A DNA stretch of 64,000 nucleotides, taken from Rehaibacterium terrae. Its GTDB lineage: Bacteria > Pseudomonadota > Gammaproteobacteria > Xanthomonadales > Xanthomonadaceae. Positions 54,524 to 62,407 of this stretch are shown one piece after another. Every line of letters starts with the position of its first letter. The first letter of the stretch is position 1. Made by a program: the position numbers and the translations under genes. The DNA lies in assembly GCF_014202935.1 (NCBI RefSeq), contig NZ_JACHHX010000007.1, forward strand, positions 1 through 64,000, given 5' to 3'. The notes beneath the pieces are model-generated. The model worked only from the letters and a program-made list of their open reading frames with translations, did not search any database and was not told where the DNA came from.

Positions 54524-54538
54524 GGGGCCCGAAGACCG

Positions 54539-54567
54539 ACATTACGCCTCGCCCCCAAGGCTGTCAA
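54539..54567 (-). promoter_or_regulatory. Sigma-70 promoter of nrdJa
   Basis: TTGACA (54567-54562) and TAATGT (54544-54539) are separated by exactly 17 bases on the minus strand, one of the best consensus matches in the window. Transcription from about 54532 gives a leader of roughly 260 bases before ATG 54273, holding a hairpin and an 8-codon upstream frame (54427-54401). Confidence 0.75.
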
Positions 54568-54607
54568 CCTGGAAAAACAATCGCCAGTCACTCGATTTTT
54601 TCCTTTT

Positions 54608-54630
54608 GTTTCATGGACATGAAATGAAAC
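54608..54630. repeat. AT-rich nested palindrome TTTCATGGACATGAAA
   Basis: TTTCATG-GA-CATGAAA (54609-54624) is a perfect dyad, and GTTTCAT/ATGAAAC forms an overlapping second one. It lies in the A+T-rich part of the 583-base gap between the divergent nrdJa and degP-like genes. It is a plausible operator; the factor is unknown. Confidence 0.6.
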
Positions 54631-54856
54631 ACCGGCATTCCGGCAGGGCCGGCGGCGGCCCGCGCCGGGCACCCGGAGCACAGGCGCCGGAGATGGCGCG
54701 CCCTCGTCGGGCCGGGGGCTGCGCGGTGGCCGGATCGATGCCGGCTTCACTGGGGATTCAAGCGCATGCCGCCAGCCTGTTGGGAATCGTGCTTGCGTTC
54801 GTGGGGCACGCTCCCCATAACGCAGGCATCCCCCACCCCGCCCGACGAGGAGAGCG

Positions 54857-56224
54857 ATGCGCCCGAACGCGCCCCTGTTCGCCCTGCTGCTGGCTGCCGT
54901 TGCCACGCTTGCGTCCGCCCACACCCAGGCCGCGCTGCCGACGGCCGACCCGCAGGGCCAGCCACTGCCGACGCTGGCGCCGATGCTCGAGCGCGTCACA
55001 CCGGCGGTGGTCAACATCCAGAGCCGGCAGGTGGTGCGGGTGCGCCACCCGCTCGCCGAGGATCCGTTCTTCCGCCGCTTCTTCGGCCTCCCGGACCTGC
55101 CGCAGGAGCAGGTGCGGCAGTCGCTCGGCTCGGGCGTGATCGTCGACGCCGAGCAGGGCCTGGTGCTGACCAACAACCACGTGGTCGAGGCCGCCGACGG
55201 CATCGCCGTGACCCTGGCCGACGGCCGCACGCTGGACGGCGAGCTGATCGGCGCCGATCCGGACACCGACGTGGCGGTGGTGCGCATCCCGGCCGAGAAC
55301 CTGCGCGCCCTGCCGCTGGCCGATTCGGGCGCGCTGCGGGTGGGCGATTTCGTGGTGGCGGTGGGCAATCCGTTCGGGCTCGGCCAGACGGTCACCTCCG
55401 GCATCGTCTCGGCGCTCGGCCGCAGCGGCCTGCGCGGCCTCGGCTACCAGAACTTCATCCAGACCGACGCCAGCATCAATCCGGGCAACTCGGGCGGCGC
55501 GCTGGTCAACCTGCGCGGCGAGCTGGTCGGCATCAACACCGCGATCTTCTCGCCGTCCGGCGGCAACATCGGCATCGGCTTCGCGATTCCCGCCAATCTC
55601 GCCCGCGAGGTGATGCGCCAGCTGATCGCCTACGGCGAGGTGCGGCGCGGCACGCTCGGCGTGGAGGCGCAGGACATCACCGCCGAGATCGCCCAGGCGC
55701 TCGGCCTGCCCAGCCGCCGCGGCGCACTGGTCGCCCGCGTGTACCCGCGCAGCCCGGCCGAGGCGGCGGGGCTGCGCGCCGGCGACGTGATCACCGCGCT
55801 CGACGGACAGGCGGTCAACGATCGCCAGGCGCTGTACAACCTGGAAGGTCTGCTGCCGGTCGGCCGTCCGGTGAGCGTGAGCGTGCAGCGCGATGGCCGC
55901 ACGCTGACGCTGCGCGCGACGCTGTCGCCGCGTCCGAAGGAGCTCGACGGCGATGCGCTGGATCCGCGCCTGGCCGGCGCCAGCTTCGTCGATCCGCCCG
56001 AGCGCTTCCGCCAGCAGGGCGTGCGCGGCGTGGTGGTGAGCAAGGTGGCGCCGAACAGCCGGGCGGCACGCTCCGGGCTGCGCCCGGGCGACCGCATCGA
56101 GGCGGTCGGACGGCGCGCGGTGGCCGACCTGGCCGGCTTCGAGGCGGCGCTGTCGGCGCGCCCGCAGCAGCTGGCGCTGACGGTGGTGCGCGGCTACCAG
56201 CGCGGCGTACTGGTGATGCAGTGA
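54857..56224 (+). CDS. DegP/DegQ-family periplasmic serine protease (Do)
   Basis: A 455-residue envelope protease/chaperone. It has a signal peptide (about 1-25), a trypsin-like domain with catalytic His in LTNNHVV, Asp in DTDVAVVRI and Ser in INPGNSGGAL, then two PDZ domains (about 255-345 and 375-450). The arrangement matches DegP/DegQ; the moderate LA-loop and absence of a Cys pair lean to DegQ. GAGGAG precedes ATG 54857. A sigma-E site was not identified. Confidence 0.93.
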   Translation: MRPNAPLFALLLAAVATLASAHTQAALPTADPQGQPLPTLAPMLERVTPAVVNIQSRQVVRVRHPLAEDPFFRRFFGLPDLPQEQVRQSLGSGVIVDAEQGLVLTNNHVVEAADGIAVTLADGRTLDGELIGADPDTDVAVVRIPAENLRALPLADSGALRVGDFVVAVGNPFGLGQTVTSGIVSALGRSGLRGLGYQNFIQTDASINPGNSGGALVNLRGELVGINTAIFSPSGGNIGIGFAIPANLAREVMRQLIAYGEVRRGTLGVEAQDITAEIAQALGLPSRRGALVARVYPRSPAEAAGLRAGDVITALDGQAVNDRQALYNLEGLLPVGRPVSVSVQRDGRTLTLRATLSPRPKELDGDALDPRLAGASFVDPPERFRQQGVRGVVVSKVAPNSRAARSGLRPGDRIEAVGRRAVADLAGFEAALSARPQQLALTVVRGYQRGVLVMQ

Positions 56225-56308
56225 TCCTCACGCCACACTGACGTCGCACCGACGCTCCGTGCACCGCGCGGCACGCAGACTGGTCCGGTCTCCACCACGG
56301 ACCGAACC

Positions 56309-56875
56309 ATGCCGTCCGACCGTTTCGCCCGCCTGATCGGCGGACTCACCCTCGGTGCCCTGCTGGCCGCCTGCGCCGCCGCGCCGGCGCGCGAACCGCT
56401 GCGCAGCCAGGCGCAGGTGGACCTGCCGCGCTTCATGGGCACCTGGTACGTGATCGCCAACATCCCCTACTGGCCCGAACGCGGCAAGGTCGCCACCCGC
56501 GACGAATACACGCTGCGCGCCGACGGCCGGATCGACAACGTCTACGTGTTCCGGAACTCCTTCGCCGGGCCGGAGAAGCGCTGGCATGGTGTCTCGCGCG
56601 TGGTGCCGGGCTCGGGCGGTGCACACTGGCGGGTGCGCTTCATCTGGCCGTTCAGCGCCGACCTGCTGGTGCTGGAAGTGGCGCCGGACTATTCCTGGGC
56701 GCTGCTCGGCCACCCCGCGCGCCGCCACGCCTGGATCTTCTCGCGCACGCCGCACATGGAACAGACCGAGTACGCCCATCTGCGCGAGCGCTTCCGCGCA
56801 TACGGTTACGAGCCCGACGCGTTGCGGCGGATCCCGCAGTTTCCGGACCAGGTCGGACGCGACGGCTTCCAGTGA
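56309..56875 (+). CDS. blc: Outer-membrane lipocalin (Blc-like)
   Basis: A 188-residue lipoprotein (lipobox LLAAC, Cys at 22). The lipocalin fold is marked by the first conserved region FMGTWYVIANIPYWPERGK and later YSWALLGHPARRHAWIFSRTP. Bacterial lipocalins bind lysophospholipids or other lipids at the outer membrane during stress. It is 84 bases after the DegP-type gene and may share its envelope-stress regulation (inference). Confidence 0.92.
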   Translation: MPSDRFARLIGGLTLGALLAACAAAPAREPLRSQAQVDLPRFMGTWYVIANIPYWPERGKVATRDEYTLRADGRIDNVYVFRNSFAGPEKRWHGVSRVVPGSGGAHWRVRFIWPFSADLLVLEVAPDYSWALLGHPARRHAWIFSRTPHMEQTEYAHLRERFRAYGYEPDALRRIPQFPDQVGRDGFQ

Positions 56876-56978
56876 CCTCGCCCGGTGCGCGCACAGGCTC
56901 CGTCCGCCGTCGTGGCGCCGCCCCCGGACGTTCGTGGCGGAGGCGGTCGCGGCAGACGGGCGGACTCGTCACAAGCAC

Positions 56979-57923
56979 TCAGTCGCCGCCGCGGGCCAAC
57001 GCCTCCAGTGCGCGCTCGGTCTGTTCGCGACCGGTCTCGATCAGCTCGCGCGCGCGCCAGAACTCGTAGAACTGGCAGGCGGTGCGCGGCACCCGCACCA
57101 GCACGTCGGGCGGATCCAGCGCCAGCTGCAGGCGGGCGAGCTGCGCCTGCATGGTGTCGAGCGAGCGCGCCATCAGGTCCATCAGGCCGGACTGTACGGC
57201 GCCCTTGGGGCGCAGGTCCTTGAGGCTGTCGAGCAGGCCGGCGAACTTCTCGCCGAAGCCGCGCGCGCCATTCCCGTCCTCCGCCTCCTCGCCGGACGCG
57301 CTCTCCGGCGGATCGACCTCGGGCCGCAGCGGTACCGGCGAGATGCGCGCATTGACGTCCACCGCGACCACGGCGTCGGCATAGGCCATACGGCTGGCGG
57401 CGATGGGCACCGGCGCCAGCAGTCCGCCGTCGACCAGCTCGCGACCGTCCAGCCTCTGCGGAGTGAAGATCATCGGGATGGCGATCGAGGCACGGATGGC
57501 ATCGAACAGCGGGCCGCGGGTGAGCCAGACCTCGCGCTGGGAAAGCAGGTCGGTGGCGACCGCGGTGAACGGGACCGGCAGGTCCTCGATCTGATGCTCG
57601 CCGACCAGCTCGCGCAGCACCCCCATCAGGCGCTCGCCGGTGATCAGCCCGGGGCGGCCGAAACCGAAATCCAGCAGGCGCAGCACGTCGCTGCGCTCCA
57701 GCGTCACCACCCAGTCGCGGTAGTCCCGCAGCCGGCCGGCGGCATGGATGCCGCCGATCACCGCGCCCATCGAGGAGCCGGCGATGGCGACGATGCGGTA
57801 GCCGCGCGCCTCCAGCACCTCGATGGCGCCGATGTGCGCCAGCCCGCGCGCGCCGCCGGCGCCCAGCACCAGGGCGATGCGCTTGCCTTGGCCGCCGGCG
57901 TTGCCCATGGCGTCAGCGCTCAT
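56979..57923 (-). CDS. Patatin-like phospholipase (RssA type)
   Basis: A 314-residue lipid acyl hydrolase. The oxyanion loop is LGAGGARGLAH, the nucleophile elbow GSSMG (Ser51) and the catalytic Asp is in VDGGLLAPVP, giving the Ser-Asp dyad. There is no signal peptide. The ATG at 57923 overlaps the preceding WYL gene by 11 bases; a second ATG at 57908 avoids overlap. The C-terminal 90 residues, including SGLMDLMARSLDTMQAQLARLQL, are helical and specific to this subgroup. Confidence 0.9.
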   Translation of the reverse strand: MSADAMGNAGGQGKRIALVLGAGGARGLAHIGAIEVLEARGYRIVAIAGSSMGAVIGGIHAAGRLRDYRDWVVTLERSDVLRLLDFGFGRPGLITGERLMGVLRELVGEHQIEDLPVPFTAVATDLLSQREVWLTRGPLFDAIRASIAIPMIFTPQRLDGRELVDGGLLAPVPIAASRMAYADAVVAVDVNARISPVPLRPEVDPPESASGEEAEDGNGARGFGEKFAGLLDSLKDLRPKGAVQSGLMDLMARSLDTMQAQLARLQLALDPPDVLVRVPRTACQFYEFWRARELIETGREQTERALEALARGGD

Positions 57924-58881
57924 ACGCGGAAAGGGCCAGCTGCAGAAGCGTGCGCGCCTGCTGGCGCAGCGCGGGCGGTTCGATCACCTCGGCATCGGCG
58001 CCGTAGCGCAGCACGTCCATCAGCAGTTCCTTGGAGTTGCTGTAGGGCAGCTTGAGCTCGTAACGGCCATCGGGCAGGAAGCGGCCCTGCTGCTTGGAAT
58101 GCCAGCGTTCGTCGGCGACCCAGCGCGCCGCCTTGGCGCTGAACACGATCGTCGCCCAGGCCTTGGGCGGGCCGGAGAAGATGCCATAGCTGGAGGCCAG
58201 GTGCCGGTCGAGCTCGGCCTCGGGCAGGTCGACGGCGGCCTCGTCGCGCTGGCGGGCGGCGCCGATGCGGTCGAGGGCGAAGCTGCGCAGGCCCTCGCGC
58301 TCGTGATCGAAAGCGTCGAGGTACCAGTTGTCGCGGTAATGGGTGAGCCGCTGCGGCGAGACGATGCGATGGGTGCGCTCGTTGGTGGAGCGCGCCAGGT
58401 AGTCGAATTCGAGCCGCCTGCGCTCGAGCACCGTGGTGGCGACGGTGCGGAACGCATGCTCGTCCATCCGCCGCACGCCGCTGGCGATCACCCGCACCCG
58501 CTCCACCGGCCAGCGCTTGCCGCCGGCCTGCTGGGCCAGCAGGGCCTCGATGCGGCCCTTGAGCGGCGCCAGCGCGCTGGACAGCACGCCCGGGCCGGTG
58601 CGGTCGAGCAACTGGTGCGCGGCCAGCAGCGCGTGCAGTTCGTCGGAGCTGAGCCACAGGCCGGGCAGCTCGAACTTCTCGCCTTCCTCGGCGTGGTAGC
58701 GGATCGCGCCCTCGCCCTCGCTCTCGATCGGCGCGCCCAGCGCATCGCGCAGGAAGGCGATGTCGCGATACAGCGTGGCGCGCGAACAGCCGGTCTCGTC
58801 CATCAGCCGGCGGATCGGCACCGGGTAGCGCGCCGCCTTCAGGCTGCGGTGGATGACGAGGATGCGCTCGTAACGGTCCAT
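57913..58881 (-). CDS. WYL-domain transcriptional regulator (YafY-like)
   Basis: A 322-residue regulator with an N-terminal helix-turn-helix (RILVIHRSLKAARYPVPIRRLMDETGCSRATLYRDIAFLRD), a WYL ligand domain (LEFDYLARSTNERTHRIVSPQRLTHYRDNWYLDAFD) and a C-terminal WCX-type domain. WYL regulators sense nucleic acid or small ligands and can control stress or defence genes. It is coupled to the patatin gene. Confidence 0.9.
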   Translation of the reverse strand: MDRYERILVIHRSLKAARYPVPIRRLMDETGCSRATLYRDIAFLRDALGAPIESEGEGAIRYHAEEGEKFELPGLWLSSDELHALLAAHQLLDRTGPGVLSSALAPLKGRIEALLAQQAGGKRWPVERVRVIASGVRRMDEHAFRTVATTVLERRRLEFDYLARSTNERTHRIVSPQRLTHYRDNWYLDAFDHEREGLRSFALDRIGAARQRDEAAVDLPEAELDRHLASSYGIFSGPPKAWATIVFSAKAARWVADERWHSKQQGRFLPDGRYELKLPYSNSKELLMDVLRYGADAEVIEPPALRQQARTLLQLALSAYER

Positions 58882-58999
58882 GCCGACTTCCGCTCGAAAG
58901 GTCGTCGCATTCTATCGGGCGCGGGCCGGACGGACAGCGTCGCGCCGCCGCACGGCGCGCCGGCGGCCCGCCCGCCGGCACGACAGGGTCGGCGGCCCG

Positions 59000-59449
59000 T
59001 CAGAACCGGTACTCGGCGAGCAGGAAGTTCTCGCCGCGGTTGCGGCCGCCGGTGTTGGCGTTGGACAGGTGCCGCAGGGAGAGGCCGAAGCGCCGGCTGC
59101 GCCAGCCGATGCCGGTCATGAACTGCCACTTCTCCGACAGCACCTCGGTGTCCGAGTCGGTCCAGGCGATGCCACCGCTGACGAACCAGTGGCCGAAACG
59201 CAGCTGCTTGGAGGCGGACACGAAATTGACGCCCGGCGTGTTGAGCTCGCCGGCATCGTCGCGGCCGTCGATGTGGCCGGCCATGAACTCCCACGGATGC
59301 CTGTGCGCCGTGGTGTAGGCGAGGGTGAACAGGTGGCTGGACTCGCCCTCGATCTCGTCGACGTGACCGAAGCCGAGGCTGACCTCGGCCCCGGCTTTGC
59401 CGGCGGCCAGGGCCAGCGCGCAGGACAGGGCGATGCTGAGCGGACGCAT
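59000..59449 (-). CDS. PagL-like lipid A 3-O-deacylase
   Basis: A 149-residue outer-membrane beta-barrel with a signal peptide (about 1-21). The catalytic cluster is near the C terminus: LRHLSNANTGGRNRGENFLLAEYRF, with His, Ser and the following Glu of PagL, and the chain ends in Phe as barrel proteins do. PagL removes the 3-O-acyl chain of lipid A and in Salmonella is PhoP-dependent. A PhoPQ-like pair is present at 22.5 kb. Confidence 0.85.
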   Translation of the reverse strand: MRPLSIALSCALALAAGKAGAEVSLGFGHVDEIEGESSHLFTLAYTTAHRHPWEFMAGHIDGRDDAGELNTPGVNFVSASKQLRFGHWFVSGGIAWTDSDTEVLSEKWQFMTGIGWRSRRFGLSLRHLSNANTGGRNRGENFLLAEYRF

Positions 59450-59580
59450 GCGGGGCGGGGCTGGAAGGGGGCAAGGGTCGCGAATCCTACTCGTCGGACG
59501 CGGAAGGAAGAATCCGCCGGCCACGCAACAATCCGTCCCGCCGGACTGACAGCCCGGGCCGCGACAGGCAAACTGGCCCG

Positions 59581-62391
59581 ATGCGCGAACCCGAGCTCCA
59601 CCTCTCGCCCTCGCCGGGCGACGAGGTCAAGACCACCACCTGCTACATGTGTGCCTGCCGCTGCGGCCTGAAGGTCTGGCTCAAGGACGGCAAGATCCGC
59701 TACCTGCAGGGCAATCCCGCGCACCCGGTCAACCGGGGCGTGCTCTGCGCCAAGGGCGCGGCCGGGATCATGCAGCACTACTCGCCGGCGCGGCTTTCGC
59801 GGCCGCTGCTGCGGACGGGGGAACGCGGCAGCGGGCAGTTCCGCGAAATTTCGTGGGACCAGGCGCTGGACCTGCTCACCGGCCGCCTGCGCAGGATCCG
59901 CGGCAAGAACCCGGACAAGCTCGCCTTCTTCACCGGCCGCGACCAGTCGCAGGCGCTCACCGGCTGGTGGGCGCAACAGTTCGGCACGGTCAACTACGCC
60001 GCCCACGGCGGCTTCTGCTCGGTCAACATGGCCGCCGGCGGGCTGTACACGCTGGGCGGCAGCTTCTGGGAATTCGGCGAGCCGGACTGGGAGCACACCC
60101 GCTACCTGATGCTGTGGGGCGTGGCCGAGGACCACGACTCCAACCCGATCAAGCTCGGCCTGGGCAGGCTCAAGGCGCGCGGCGCCAAGATCGTGGCGAT
60201 CAACCCGGTGCGCACCGGCTACGGCGCGATCGCCGACGAGTGGATCGGCATCCGCCCCGGCAGCGACGGCCTGCTCGCCTTCGCGCTGATCCACGAGCTG
60301 CTGCGCTGCGACCGCATCGATCTCGATTACCTGGTGCGCTACACCAACGCGCACTGGCTGGTGCTGCGCAACCCCGGCGGCGCCGACGACGGCCTGTTCG
60401 CGCGCGACGACGAGGGCCACCCGTTGTGCTGGACGCGCGAGGGCGCGCCCGCCCGCGCCGATGCCGTGGACATCGCCCCGACCGTCGTCGGCGAAGTGAC
60501 GCTGCCCGACGGCCGCCGCGCCGTGCCGGCCTTCCACCTGCTCGCCGAGCGTTACCTCGACCCGCGGTATTCGCCCGACGCGGTGGCCGGGCGTTGCGGC
60601 GTGCCGGCGGCGACCATCCGCCGCCTGGCGCGCGAGCTGGCCGAAGCGGCCTTCGAGCACCCGGTGCGCCTGCCGATCCGCTGGACCGACGCCTGGGGCC
60701 GCGAGCACGCCGAGATGGTCGGCCGGCCGGTCAGCTTCCACGCCATGCGCGGCATCAGCGCGCACTCCAACGGCTTCCACACCTGCCGCGCGCTGCACCT
60801 GCTGCAACTGCTGCTGGGCGCGGTGGACACGCCAGGCAGCTTCCGCTACCAGCCGCCGTTCCCGCGCCCGGTGCCGCCGGCCAACCACCCCGGCAAGGCG
60901 CGGAAGGACGACGGCACACTCGACGCCGTCCCCTTGGGCTTCGTGCATGGCCCGGAGGACCTGCTGGTCGATGCCGACGGCGTGCCGCGCCGCATCGACC
61001 ACGCCTATTCGTGGGCCTACCCGCTGGCCGCGCACGGAATGCTGCACACCGTCATCCGCAACGCCTGGGCCGGCGACCCGTACCCGATCGACACGCTGTT
61101 CCTGTTCATGGCCAACATGAGCTGGAACTCGGCGATGAACACCGGCGAGACGATGCAGTGGCTCACCGACAAGGACGCGGACGGCGAATACCGCATCCCC
61201 TTCATCGTCTATGCCGACGCCTACGCCTCGGAAATGGTGGCCTATGCGGACCTGGTGCTGCCGGACACCACCTACCTGGAACGCCACGACTGCATCAGCC
61301 TGCTCGACCGGCCGATCTCCGACGCCGACGGCGCCGCCGACGCGATCCGCCATCCGGTCTTCGCCCCCGACCGCGATGTGCGGCCGTTCCAGTCGGTGCT
61401 GATCGATCTCGGCGCGCGGCTCGGCCTGCCCGGCCTGGTCGATGCCGAAGGGCGGCCGAAATACCGCGACTACGCCGACTACATCGTCCGCCACGAACGC
61501 GCGCCGGGCCTGGGCCTGCTGGCCGGCTGGCGCGGCGAGGCCGGCGTGCTGGAGGGCAAGGGGCCGCCCAATCCCGACCAACTGGCGCGCTACCTCGAGC
61601 ACGGCGGCTTCTGGCGCGGCGAGATCCCCGAACACGCGCGCTACTTCAAGATGGCCAATCGCGGCTATCTCGACTGGGCGTGCAAGATGGGCTTCCTCGC
61701 CGACCCGGCGCCGATCGTGCTGCAGCTTTACTCAGAGACGCTGCAGAAGTTCCGCCTCGCCGCGCAGGGCCATGGTCCGCGGCAGCCGCCGGAAGCGCAG
61801 CGCGAGCGCGTGGCACGCTACTTCGACCCGCTGCCGCTGTGGTACGAACCCTTCGAGCAGGCGCAGCTGGACGCGGACGCCTTCCCGCTGTCGGCAATCA
61901 CCCAGCGGCCGATGTTCATGTACCACGCCTGGGGCTCGCAGAACGCTTGGCTGCGGCAGATCGCCGCGCGCAACTTCCTCTACCTGCACCCGGATACGGC
62001 AGCCAAGCACGGCATCGCCGACGAGGACTGGGTGACGGTGGAATCGCACCACGGCCGCATCGTGGTGCAGGCGAAACTGGCCGCCAACGTGCAGCCGGAC
62101 ACGGTCTGGACCTGGAACGCCATCGGCAAGCGCCGCGGCGCCTGGCGGCTCGACGGGAACGCCCCGGAGGGCACACACGGCTTTCTCCTCAACCACCTGA
62201 TTTCCGACCGGACGCCCGACGGCGGCTACGCCAATGCCGACCCGGTGACCGGCCAGGCGGCCTGGTTCGATCTGCGGGTGCGGATCGCGCCGGCGGCCTC
62301 CGCCGAGGTCGTGCAGCCCCAGTTTCCGCGGCTGTCACTGGGCGAAGCCGGGGCCGAACCGCTACGCTACGGCGCCCAGTGGCGCGATTGA
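59581..62391 (+). CDS. Molybdopterin oxidoreductase, SoeA-like
   Basis: A 936-residue member of the DMSO-reductase superfamily. The N-terminal [4Fe-4S] ligands lie in TTTCYMCACRCG and GVLCAKGAAG. GGFCSVNMAAGG (Cys about 146) is the likely molybdenum ligand. The C-terminal barrel closes it (FLYLHPDTAAKHGIADEDWV, HGRIVVQAKL). There is no Tat signal, so it is cytoplasmic. The start CYMCACRCG...ICAKG pattern is that of SoeA, the sulfite:quinone oxidoreductase catalytic subunit; polysulfide/thiosulfate reductases are relatives. No iron-sulfur (SoeB) or membrane (SoeC) subunit follows; an SLC13-type permease does. Confidence 0.82.
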   Translation: MREPELHLSPSPGDEVKTTTCYMCACRCGLKVWLKDGKIRYLQGNPAHPVNRGVLCAKGAAGIMQHYSPARLSRPLLRTGERGSGQFREISWDQALDLLTGRLRRIRGKNPDKLAFFTGRDQSQALTGWWAQQFGTVNYAAHGGFCSVNMAAGGLYTLGGSFWEFGEPDWEHTRYLMLWGVAEDHDSNPIKLGLGRLKARGAKIVAINPVRTGYGAIADEWIGIRPGSDGLLAFALIHELLRCDRIDLDYLVRYTNAHWLVLRNPGGADDGLFARDDEGHPLCWTREGAPARADAVDIAPTVVGEVTLPDGRRAVPAFHLLAERYLDPRYSPDAVAGRCGVPAATIRRLARELAEAAFEHPVRLPIRWTDAWGREHAEMVGRPVSFHAMRGISAHSNGFHTCRALHLLQLLLGAVDTPGSFRYQPPFPRPVPPANHPGKARKDDGTLDAVPLGFVHGPEDLLVDADGVPRRIDHAYSWAYPLAAHGMLHTVIRNAWAGDPYPIDTLFLFMANMSWNSAMNTGETMQWLTDKDADGEYRIPFIVYADAYASEMVAYADLVLPDTTYLERHDCISLLDRPISDADGAADAIRHPVFAPDRDVRPFQSVLIDLGARLGLPGLVDAEGRPKYRDYADYIVRHERAPGLGLLAGWRGEAGVLEGKGPPNPDQLARYLEHGGFWRGEIPEHARYFKMANRGYLDWACKMGFLADPAPIVLQLYSETLQKFRLAAQGHGPRQPPEAQRERVARYFDPLPLWYEPFEQAQLDADAFPLSAITQRPMFMYHAWGSQNAWLRQIAARNFLYLHPDTAAKHGIADEDWVTVESHHGRIVVQAKLAANVQPDTVWTWNAIGKRRGAWRLDGNAPEGTHGFLLNHLISDRTPDGGYANADPVTGQAAWFDLRVRIAPAASAEVVQPQFPRLSLGEAGAEPLRYGAQWRD

Positions 62392-62407
62392 AAACCGCGG
62401 ACGACCC

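Noticed and set aside
54274-54532. Cobalamin riboswitch in the nrdJa leader
   Set aside because: Expected for a B12 enzyme, but no B12-box consensus or matching arms were found by eye; only a simple hairpin is supported.
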